From assembly GCF_964656455.1 (NCBI RefSeq), contig NC_135714.1, positions 56,693,850 to 56,757,849 of the forward strand: a stretch of 64,000 nt of DNA. Direction: 5' to 3'. The translations under genes and the position numbers were made by a program. Origin of the DNA: Halichoerus grypus (Eukaryota > Chordata > Mammalia > Carnivora > Phocidae). The notes below the pieces were generated by a model that did not search any database, was not told the origin of the DNA, and was given only the letters and a program-made list of their open reading frames with translations. Within the stretch, counting starts at the first letter, position 1, and the number at the start of each line of letters is the position of its first letter. This document shows positions 39,101 to 51,100 of this stretch, piece by piece.

Positions 39101-42100
39101 ATTAGAATAATTGGGATCCCAGAAGAAGAAGAAAGAGAGAGAGGGGCAGAAGGTATAATGGAGCAAATTATAGCAGAGAACTTCCCTAATTTGGGGAAGG
39201 AAACAGGCATCAAAATCCAGGAAGCACAGAGAACCCCTCTCAAAATCAATAAAAATAGGTCAACACCCCGACATCTAATAGTAAAACTTACGAGTCTCAG
39301 AGACAAAGAGAAAATCCTGAAAGCAGCTCGGGAGAAGAGATATGTAACCTACAATGGTAGAAACATTAGATTGGCAACAGACTTATCCACAGAGACCTGG
39401 CAGGCCAGAAAGGACTGGCAGGACATATTCAGAGCACTAAATGAGAAAAATATGCAGCCAAGAATACTATAACCAGCTAGGCTGTCATTGAAAATTGAAG
39501 GAGAGATAAAAAGCTTCCAGGACAAACAAAAACTAAAGGAATTTGCAAACACGAAACCAGCCCTACAACAAATCTTGAAAGGGGTCCTCTAAGCAAAGAG
39601 AGAGCCTAAAAGCAACATAGACCAGAAAGGAACACAGACAATATACAGTAACAGTCACTTTACAGGCAATACAATGGCACTGAATTCCTATCTTTCAATA
39701 GTTACCCTGAATGTAAATGGGCTAAATGCCCCAATCAAAAGACACAGGCTATCAGATTGGATTAAAAAACAAGACCCATCGATATGCTGTCTGCAAGAGA
39801 CTCATTTTAGACCCAAAGACACCCCCAGATTGAAAGTGAGGGGGTGGAAAACCATTTACCACGCTAATGGACACCAAAAGAAAGCTGGGGTGGCAATCCT
39901 TATATCAGACAAATTAGATTTTAAACCAAAGACTGTAATAAGAGATGAGGAAGGACACTATCTCCTACTTAAAGGGTCTATCCAACAAGAAGATCTAACA
40001 ATTGTAAATATCTATGCCCCTAACATGGGAGCAGCCAATTATATAAGGCAATTAATAACAAAAGCAAAGAAACACATCGACAACAATACAATAATAGTGG
40101 GGGACTTTAACACCCCCCTCACTGAAATGGACAGATCATCTAAGCAAAAGATCAACAAGGAAATAAAGACTTTAAATGACACACTGGACCAAATGGACTT
40201 CACAGACATATTCAGAACATTCCATCCCAAAGCAACGGAATACACATTCTTCTCTAGTGCCCATGGAACATTCTCCAGAATAGATCACATCCTAGGTCAT
40301 AAATCAGGTCTCAACCGGTATCAGAAGATTGGGATCATCCCCTGCCTATTTTCAGACCACAATGCTTTGAAACTAGAACTCAATCACAAGAGGAAAGTCG
40401 GAAAGAACTCAAATACATGGAGGCTAAAGAGCATCCTACTGAAGAATGAATGGGTCAACCAGGAAATTAAAGAAGAATTAAAAAAATTCATGGAAACCAA
40501 TGAAAATGAAAACACAACTATTCAAAATCTTTGGGATACAGCAAAGGCAGTCCTAAGAGGAAAGTATATAGCAATACAAGGCTTTCTCAAGAAACAAGAA
40601 AGGTCTCAAGTACACAACCTAACCCTACACCTAAAGGAGCTGGAGAAAGAACAGCAAATAAAGCCTAAACCCAGCAGGAGAAGAGAAATAATAAAGATCA
40701 GAGCAGAAATCAATGAAATAGAAACCAAAAGAACAGTAGAACAGATCAACGAAACTAGGAGCTGGTTCTTTGAAAGAATTAACAAGATTGATAAGCCCCT
40801 GGCCAGACTTATCAAAAAGAAAAGAGAAATGACCCAAATCAACAAAATCATGAATGAAAGAGGAGAAACCACAACCAACACCAAAGAAATACAAACAATT
40901 ATAAGAACATATTATGAGCAACTCTATGCCAGCAAATTAGATAACCTGGAAGTAATGGATGCATTCCTAGAGATGTATCAACTACCAAAACTGAACCAGG
41001 AAGAAATAGAACACCTGAACAGACCTATAACCACTAAGGAAATAGAAGCAGTCATCAAAAATCTCCCAAAACACAAAAGCCCAGGGCCAGATGGCTTCCC
41101 AGGGGAATTCTACCAAACATTTCAAGAAGAATTAATACCTATCCTTCTGAAACTGTTCCAAAAAATAGAAATGGAAGGAAAACTTCCAAACTCATTTTAT
41201 GAGGCCAGCATTACCTTGATCCCAAAACCAGACAAAGACCCCATCAAAAAGGGAGAATTACAGACCAATATCCCTGATGAACATGGATGCAAAAATTCTC
41301 ACCAAAATACTAGCCAATAGGATCCAACAGTACATTAAAAGGGTTATTCACCACGACCAAGTCGGATTTATCCCTGGGCTGCAAGGTTGGTTCAACATCC
41401 GCAAATCAATCAACGTGATACAATACATTAACAAAAGAAAGAACAAGAATCATATGATCCTCTCAATAGATGCAGAAAAAGCATTTGACAAAGTACAGCA
41501 TCCTTTCTTGATCAAAACTCTTCAGAGTATAGGGATAGAGGGTACATACCTCAATATCATAAAAGCCATCTATGAAAAACCTACAGCGAATATCATTCTC
41601 AATGGGGAAAAACTGAGAGCTTTCCCCCTAAGGTCAGGAACGCGGCAGGGATGTCCACTATCACCACTGCTATTCAACATAGTATTGGAAGTCCTAGCCA
41701 CAGCAATCAGACAACAAAAAGAAATCAAAGGCATCCAAATCGGCAAAGAAGAAGTCAAACTCTCACTCTTTGCAGATGATATGATACTTTATGTGGAAAA
41801 TCCCAAAGACTCCACCCCAAAACTGCTAGAACTCATACAGGAATTCAGTCAAGTGGCAGGATATAAAATCAATGCACAGAAGTCAGTGGCATTCCTATAC
41901 ACCAACAACAAGTCAGAAGAAAGAGAAATTAAGGAGTCGATCCCATTTACAATTGCACCCAAAACCATAAGATACCTAGGAATAAATCTAACCAAAGAGG
42001 CAAAGGATCTGTACTCAGAAAACTATAAAATACTCATGAAAGAAATTGAGGAAGACTCAAAGAAATGGAAAAACGTTCCATGCTCATGGATTGGAAGAAC

Positions 42101-45100
42101 AAATATTGTGAAGATGTCAATCCTACCTAGAGCAATCTACACATTCAATGCAATCCCCATCAAAATACCATCCACTTTCTTCAAAGAAATGGAACAAATA
42201 ATCCTAAAATTTGTATGGAACCAGAAAAGACCCCGCATAGCCAGAGGAATGTTGAAAAAGAAAAGCAAAGCTGGCGGCATCACAATTCCGGACTTCCAGC
42301 TCTACTACAAAGCTGTCATCATCAAGACAGTATGGTACTGGCACAAAAACAGACACATAGATCAATGGAACAGAATAGAGAGCCCAGAAATGGACCCTCA
42401 ACTCTATGGTCAACTAATCTTTGACAAAGCAGGAAAGAATGTCCAATGGAAAAAAGACAGTCTCTTCAACAAATGGTGTTGGGAAAATTGGACAGCCACA
42501 TGCAGAAGAATGAAACTGGACCATTTCCTTACACCACACACAAAAATAGACTCCAAATGGTTGAAAGACCTCAATGTGAGACAGGAGTCCATCAAAATCC
42601 TAAAGGAGAACACAGGCAGCAACCTCTTCGACCTCAGCCGCAGCAACTTCTTCCTAGAAACATCGCCAAAGGCAAGGGAAGCAAGGGCAAAAATGAACTA
42701 TTGGGACTTCATCAAGATAAAAAGCTTTTGCAAAGCAAAGGAAACAGTCAACAAAACCAAAAGACAACTGACAGAATGGGAGAAGATATTTGCAAATGAC
42801 ATATCAGATAAAGGGCTAGTATCCAAAATCTATAAAGAACTCATCAAACTCAACACCAAAAGAACAAAGAATCCAATCAAGAAATGGGCAGAAGACATGA
42901 ACAGACATTTTTCCAAAGAAGACATCCAAATGGCCAACAGACACATGAAAAAGTGTTCAATATCGCTCGGCATCAGGGAAATCCAAATCAAAACCTCAAT
43001 GAGATACCACCTCACACCAGTCAGAATGGCTAAAATTAACAAGTCAGGAAATGACAGATGTTGGCGGGGATGCGGAGAAAGGGGAACCCTCCTACACTGT
43101 TGGTGGGAATGCAAGCTGGTGCAGCCACTCTGGAAAACAGTATGGAGGTTCCTCAAAAAGTTGAAAATAGAGCTACCATACAATCCAGCAATTGCACTAC
43201 TGGGTATTTACCCCAAAGATACAAAAGTAGGGACCCGAAAGGCTACGTGCACCCCGATGTTTATAGCAGCAATGTCCACAATAGCCAAACTGTGGAAAGA
43301 GCCAAGATGTCCATCAACAGATGAATGGATAAAGAAGAAGTGGTATATATATACAATGGAATATTATGCAGCCATCAAAAGGAATAAGATCTTGCCATTT
43401 GCAACGACGTGGATGGAACTGGAGGGTATTATGCTGAGCGAAATAAGTCAAACAGAGAAAGACATGTATCATATGACCTCACTGATATGAGGAATTCTTA
43501 ATCTCAGGAAACAAACTGAGGGTTGCTGGAGTGGGGGGTGGGGTGGGAGGGATGGGGTGACTGGGTGATGGACACTGGGGAGGGTATGTGTTCTGGTAAG
43601 CGCTGTGAATTGTGCAAGACTGTTGAATCTCAGATCTGTACCTCTGAAACAAATAATGCAATATATGTTAAGAAAGAAAAAAAGAAGAAGAAGAATGTAG
43701 CAGGAGGGGAAGAATGAAGGGGGGGAAATCGGAGGGGGAGAAGAACCATGAGAGACGATGGACTCTGAAAAACAAACTGAGGGTTCTAGAGGGGAGGGGG
43801 TTGGGAGGATGGGTTAGCCTGGTGATGGGTATTGAGGAGGGCACGTTCTGCATGGAGCACTGGGTGTTATGCACAAACAATGAATCATGGAACACTATAT
43901 CTAAAACTAATGATGTAATGTATGGGGATTAACATAACAATAAAAAAAATAAAAAAAAAATAAAAAAAGAAAAAGAAAAAAAAATAAAATTTATAGATCT
44001 CAAATTCATATCTGCTTAAAAGGATTATGTAAATGAAAAATGGTGGAAAAAAAAATCGATCCATTTATAACAGGTATAAACATGAGCAGTTCCCAATAAT
44101 CTAATGGTTGCAATATTGTTCAATAGAACTTTGCGATGAAATGATCTCTATCTATACTGTCCAATGCTATTGAGCATTTGAAGTGTAGCTAGTGGGGCGC
44201 CTGGCTGGCTCAGTTGGTAGAGCGTGTGGCTCTTGACCTCAGGGTTGAGAGTTCCAGCCCCATGTTGGGTGTAGAGATTACCTAAATTTTAAAAAATTAA
44301 AAAAAATATGACTAGTGTTTCCAAGGAATTGAGTTTAAATATTAAGTTTTAGGAATTAAGTTAAAGAACTTGTTTAATTATAATTAAACTGCATTGGGCT
44401 GTGCAGGTAGAATAAGATCTCCGGAGTTAGATGATCTTGTCCTTGTGTGTGGACTTGGCCACTTCCTAGTTGTAAGACTTCAAATTATTCATCCTGGTTA
44501 ATCTTGTTTTCTTATCTATAAAATGGGGTTAACAATACACTTAAATGTTACAAGGATTCATTGAGCTGAGGTAGGTAAAAAGCAACCTAGAGTGCCTGCC
44601 ACTCAGTACACGGCCCATGATGAGGATTCTCTTACCTCCTTGGCCATGCAGTCCTCAGAGGTAGACTCACAGCACTTGGAGAGGATTGTGTTGATCTCTT
44701 CAGCTAGTGGCAAAACATCCTCCAGATTAGCAGCTGGCACTTTCTGGGCTAATTTTATGAGATGGCTAAACAGTTAAAAATGAATTGTTAGCTCAGCCAC
44801 ACTCTGTTTTCTTGGTTTCATTATGAATCTACACTCTGGAGGAATAATACCATAGTTTCAACTCTTTGTCCTCAATAGCTGCATGGAACAAATCTGCTAT
44901 GTATGTGATGGGTCCCATGTGCTAGAACCACTATTCAAAATTCAGTCATCCCCAAGGAATCATTTTATGTTTTAATACTGATATGCAGCTTTTCTTCTTG
45001 CCAGGTCTACCTACTCAAAGCATGCCTTTAAAATGTTAGATCCAAAAGAACAATAAAGCACTAATATCCCTATTCATGGGGCCAATGTCATATATTTGTG

Positions 45101-48100
45101 GCCCCTCATTGTACTTTTAAAAATGGTTTATAAATTCATTTAGAAACTACAGATTAAAAAGAAAGAAGATCTATGGCCCTAGATCACAGAATTAATAAAT
45201 GTTGATATTTTGGTTTATAACCCTGAAGCATTTTATAAGGTTTATCAAGTATTAAGTATTTCATCAGGGATTATACTCTATACTACTTATATATTTGCCT
45301 TTTTCACTTAATATATCAGGAATATTTTCTGTATTGAGTATTCTTTTTAAATTGTGGCAAAACGCATAACCTTAAGTTTGTCATCTTAACTATTAAAGTG
45401 TATAGTTCAGTAGTGTTAAATTTATTTACTGTAAGGGTCCTGGGATCGAGCCTCGCATCGGACTCCCTGCTCAGCAGGAAGCCTGCTTCTTCCTCTCCCA
45501 CTCCCCCTGCTTGTGTTCCCTCTCTCGCTGTGTCTCTCTGTCAAATAAATAAAATCTTAAAAAAAAAAAGTAAATATCTGTAAATATAACAAATCTCTAG
45601 AATCTTTTCATCTTGCTAAACTGAAGCTGCGTACCCATTAAACACTGATCGCCTCCACCCCAGTCTTTTGACAGCTACCTTTTTACTTTTTTTTTTTTAA
45701 ACTACTTTAGATACTACACAGAAGTGGAATCATACAGTATTTGTCCTCCTGTGACTGCTTATTTTGCTTAGCATAATGTCCTTAGCATTCATCTCTATTG
45801 TAGCATGTGACAGGATTTTTTTTTCAAGACTGCATAATATTCCATTCTATATATATACTACATTTGCTTTATTCATCTATTAATAGACATTTGGATTTCT
45901 TCTACCTCTTAGCTATTATGAATAATGCTGCAATGAACAAGGGTGTGCAAATCGCAAAAGTGGTACTGCTGAATCATAGGATTCCATTTTTAAATTTTTG
46001 GGGAATCTCCATACTGTTTTTCATAATGGCTGTACCATTTTCCATTCCCATTAATAGTGCACGAGAATTTCAATTTCTCCACATTCTTGCCAACAGTCAT
46101 TTTTTGTTTTGGTAGTGGCCATCCTAATGGGTGTGAGGTGACATCTCTTTGTGGTTTTGGTTTGCATTTCTGTTATGATTCGTGATGGTGAACATCTTTT
46201 CATGTGCTTGTTGGCCTTTTATACATCTCTTGGATAATTGTTTAAACAACTCAATGAAACAGAATTGAATACTTTCTTACTGAGTTATGGAAGTTCCTTA
46301 CATTCTGGATATCAAATCCTTGTTAGATATACTTGCAAATATTTTCTCATTCTGTAGGTTATCTTTTTACACACAGAAATTTAAGTTTGATGTAGCACCA
46401 TTTGTCTATTTTTGCTTTTGTTGTCTATTCTTGGTCATTTGTAAGAAATCATCACCAAATCTAATGTTCTGAAGCTTTCCCTCTTGTTGTCTTCTAAGAG
46501 TTTTATAGTCTTAGGCCTTATGTTTAGGTTTAATCCATTTTGAATTTTAATGTATGTATAAGGTAAGAATTCGATTTCATTCTTTAGCACGTGGATATCC
46601 AATTTTCCCATCACCATTTGTTGAAAGACTGTCCTTTCCGCATTGTGTAGTCACAGCACCTTTGTTGAAATTTATTTGGCCAAATATGTAAGAGTGTATT
46701 TCTGAGCTCTCTGTTCCATTAGTCCATCTATTTTTTTTAATGCCAGTCCCATAGCATCTTGATTATTATTGCTATGTAGTATGTTTTGAAATCCTAAAGT
46801 GTGAGGCCTCCAACTTTGTTTTTCTTTTTCAAGATTGTTAGGGCTACATAGAGTCCCTTGACATTCTATATGAATTTTAGGATTTTTTTTCTATTGCTGC
46901 AAAAAATGCGATTGGGATATTGATAGTGATTGCACTAGATCTGTACCTTGCTTTGAATAGTATGAGCATTTTAATAATAATCTTCCATTCAATGAGCATG
47001 GAATGTCTTTCCATTTATTTGTATCTTCAGTTTCTTTTGCCACTATTTTATAGTTTTCATTAAATATCTTTTTACAATAGCATTATAGCAAACCATATAG
47101 CATTCTCATATGGATACACTATAACTGATAGAAGTAGTCTCCATTCTAGGGAAATTTAGGAAGACTCTAATTTTTTCATATTTAAAAAGAAATGATGCAG
47201 CAATATATTAGCTAAATCTTTGTTCACATTCAATGCTATTTCCCTGGGATAAATTCCCAGACACTAATGCAAGTATAAATTAATGATTAAGATAGATATA
47301 TATTTTATAGGTGGTTTTGTATTATAAATCCTTATGTTCTATTTGCCAAATACACCATCTTAATGCAAAAGGAAAAGGAGAGGGAAGGTCTAGAGAATAT
47401 GCCATTAAGTATTTGAGTATTTCTACTGGAGGATTATTTTTAAAGAACCTAAAGTAGTTTCTATTACCACTAGAGAACCTTAGGATCTGATGCCAGCACA
47501 AAATAGTTTTTTTTATTACCATTAGAGGAGAAAAACTTGTGGATCAGAGTAAAAAGAATTAGGGACTATAGATAGTGGAAAGATAAATCTGAGCAAAGTC
47601 TAGAAGTCTGAGATGTGTTAACATAGAAACTGTCAAAATTAAAATCTAGTGTTAACAGTAGCCACACAAAAATCAAGGTGAAGTTTACAAATAATTAGAA
47701 TACATTCACAAAGCTTAAGAGATACACATTATATATAGCACAAAACTTCATAGAACAAATAATTCAAGAAGTCTCATCCCAAGGAAAAAAAAATAGGCAA
47801 AGGAAATAACAGGTGATGAACAAAAAAATGATTTTTTGTTTTTGTGTTTGTAATACATACTAACATGAATACTGAAGAAACAATTTCTAATGGTCTACCA
47901 GTTTTCCCATATGCATGTGGAAAAGGTTGATTAAGAGCAAATCTTATGTTTTACAAAATAGCCTATTTACTCAGATTTTACATAGAGAAGAACTAGACTA
48001 TTTTTGTGAATTATAGGAACGTAAGACTATGGTGTATATATTCTATTACAAATATTTTCTTAGAGCATCCTAATATTATGGATAGTATAGAAGCAAACAA

Positions 48101-51100
48101 CTAAACATATTGATGATGCTTAATCTTTACCTGAGCCTTGATTTCTCCTTCCCATAAGCAGCATATTGTGAACAGACTCTATTTGACATAGTGGTGAGAA
48201 GTGATAAATGTTTCATCTGGAGTCTCTAGGAGATAAATGAGAGAATCCTATTAGATGGTCAAGATCCATTGAAAGCAGTGTGCAGGAATGGCCAAAAAAC
48301 AAACAAACAAAAAACCCCAAAAACCTCAAAACTATTTTTTTTTTTTACTATAAAACTGAATTCTGACCAAAAGAACTTATTGATATTCCTTTCCTAGAGG
48401 TGGTTATGTTTGTTTTTCCAATGAATGAAATGTAAAGGAGGCATTTTAGAAAGTTTTACTGATTATAGAATCTGAACTCCCATTATTTAAGTTGAATGGC
48501 ATTAATAGAAGAAAAAAATAGAACATAAATACATAATAAAATGATACCTACCTCTGTCAAAAAGCATACTGTTGGGCTTGGTGAAGTACAGCAGGATCCT
48601 ACCATAGAGAGATAACTCTTGGTATAACTGACTAAGAGCGATAGAGGGGCTTGTCCATAGTTAATGGAATATTCATACATAAATCTGTGGGGGGGAAAAT
48701 AAGATTGGTCAAAACATTGGTGGGAAGCAGAATCTACTTTTTCATAGGCATTTGATAGACAGGATGCATTACATTAGTTTAGTTTTATTATATGAAAAGC
48801 ACTAAGGATTTAAAGAATGGGTTACAATACTAGTCAATTTTAATCAGTATTCATTAATTTCTTAAATTTCCATGTGGATTACTTAAGAGGAAGGGCTATT
48901 TGTCTCTCTTTAGTTAATGTCTACAAGCTGCATGGCCCGTGGTAATTGCTTATTAATGTTGATTGAACAAATTAAAATGAGATACATTTAGCTTTCATGA
49001 TCTATCCCAGTTTACTATTCGATAATTGCTATGTGTAGGCTTGCTTATTTGCTGAAATCTTTAATTTTTAGGAGCATAAGCCCTTAAGGGTCTATTGGAT
49101 ACTCTGAAATCTTGGGCAAAATCCTCTCTGAAAATTTTCAGGGATGGGAAAGCCAATGAGTTTTTATAAAATCATGACCTTAACTATAAACTTCTAAAGC
49201 CAATTTGAGTGACATTGCATTTGACTTTTGTATATGTATTTTGCCATGATCATAAACAGAATTGTATTGCTGTGCACATTTTAAATGCTTAATGTTCAGA
49301 AAAGTTTAAGGTTTTTTTATTCCTACATCTCTAGAAACAGTTGTGAACGTGACATGTTATACCACATAAGTGAACATGTAACTTTGACCATCTCATTGTC
49401 TAACATTCATGAGTAACCAGGTCATATATTCTTATATTAGCCTTGGAAGATCACAAAAACTAACAAAAATGGGGGAGAAATCTATCTGATAGAGTATGCA
49501 AGGATCCCTCGCATAAAGAGAATCCCAATAGCTGTCAAATATTTGAAAATGTCACATAGGAAATCCAAGTGATTCTGCTTTAGACAATAGAACTAAGTTT
49601 GGGAGTTTTTAGAAAGTTGACTTCATCTCTGTCTGAGAAAGGCATTTACAATAATTAGCACTGATGGAGATGAAAAGTCTTGGGTAGGAGTTAAGTTCTT
49701 ATTGGAAATTATCCAGGTTTCTATAGAAGAGGTGTTTGTATAGAGGAGGGGGTTAGATTCGACACACTTCTGGTATTTTTATGCCCTGAAGTTTTACTTA
49801 GGATGAAAGCAGCTTACTGCTCAGCAAAGTCTTTGGGATCTTTCCTGAATGCCTCACAGATTTCATCATTTGTTGGCTCTGTGTAGGTAGGAAATTCTTG
49901 TGGCTGGTGCCTCAGGGCAGCCATACAGAGTTTCTGTTCAAGGCCCTCTCTGGTACAGCACTCAGCAGTTCCTGGGTGTACTGGGAATGGAGAGTCCTTT
50001 TCACAGGACCTAGCAGACAATGCTGAGGTCTAGAATGAGAGAAGAGAAACAGTCAGCTCCTAAATGGAAGTCTCCAGGCTCTTAGTTCTCCATTCAATAT
50101 GACCATCTTAGTCTTAAGTTTAAAAATTCTCATTAGTAACAAACCATCCATGACAAAAGGTTCAACCTATTTTCCATCAGACTCTCAGAACTTAGGAATT
50201 CTTAGGAACTCCTTTTTATCCTTATCTCTTTTTTCAGTGAATTCCTTTTCCATTTCTTTCCCTGAAAAATCTCCTGTTTTTTTCTTTTTTTTTTTTAAAT
50301 TACCTCCTTTCAAAAAAGTTTGAAAAGAGTCAACACGTTTTTAAAAATGCTTTGAATAGGAGAAAGAAGGTGTTTAAAAAAAAAAAAAGGGGGGCAGTGC
50401 CATTTCTATTTTGTTATGATCTGTCTCTACAAACCTGGAGCTTATCTCTGGTCAAGGGATCACTTAGCAAATACATGAAATAAAATGTAAATAAAATAAT
50501 GTGTTAGTGATCATGGTTGGTAGTTTATTTTAAGGTGGTGCAGAAGGTCAGGTTTTAAATGATGGATATTTGCGGAGTTGGTGGTAGGAGAAAAGGATTA
50601 AAATTCTTAGAAGTTACATAAGGGCCAGATGAAGCAATTAATGGGTAAGAATAATCATTGTGTAGGATATATTCTAATCAGATCTTTGGAGCATGGTTTC
50701 TGCAGGCTTGAGCAAGCAGATATTTGTAGAGGCCTTTATCAAGATGCATCTAAATGTCCTTTGCGTGAGGCCTGATGACTGCATTAGTAAATTGCTAGAA
50801 ACACCTGTGGTTTCACTTTTTTCAGCTCCTGTCTACATTTTGAACCCTGTCACTTCGGCATTTTAACTTCTGCATATATACTTGAAGGGAGAACCTGGTA
50901 TATGGTTATAGGGCAACTTTTGAACCCCTAAATAATTTGAGGCAAACACTAAATTATTCTGGGGCAGTTGGTACCAGTCTTAACATGATAAATGTATGTG
51001 CATGAGTAGGCTTTTAAGAGACAGAATATATTACAAGAGGTTCATGAATTAATATATGTCCCAGTTTTCTCATTTGAACCTTGTAAGACTGCTGGGCAAA

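Larger units (their letters stand above)
36822..43999 (+). mobile_element. Full-length LINE-1, nearly intact, antisense in GC intron 7
   Basis: It starts with a GC-rich, CpG-rich 5' UTR (GGGGCGCGGAGCAAGATGGC), has ORF1 and ORF2, a G-rich 3' UTR and an A-rich tail, 7,178 bp in all. It is flanked by a perfect 19-bp target-site duplication, TCAAATTCATATCTGCTTA, at 36803-36821 and 44000-44018. The perfect duplication and nearly open ORFs mean a young insertion. The visible lesions are a stop in ORF1 and a single-base frameshift in ORF2, so this copy should not be autonomous. Confidence 0.96.
35828..44635 (-). other. GC: GC intron 7
   Basis: 8.8-kb GT-AG intron, most of it L1. It holds a truncated L1 (35896-36617) and a full-length L1 (36822-43999), both antisense to GC, then a CanSINE at 44194 and a MIR at about 44410. 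Removing the two L1s would leave an intron of about 0.9 kb. Confidence 0.9.
44766..48130 (-). other. GC: GC intron 6
   Basis: 3.4-kb GT-AG intron. About half is an old L1 (about 45335-47070, same strand as GC) with a CanSINE inside it. The rest is AT-rich with no gene seen. Confidence 0.85.

Noticed and set aside
42204..43324. Several open frames of 69-117 codons inside the L1
   Set aside because: Shadow frames of L1 ORF2 in other frames or on the other strand.
44194..44265. tRNA gene-like sequence with A and B boxes
   Set aside because: It is the tRNA-derived head of a SINE, followed by the SINE body and an A-rich tail, without a complete cloverleaf.
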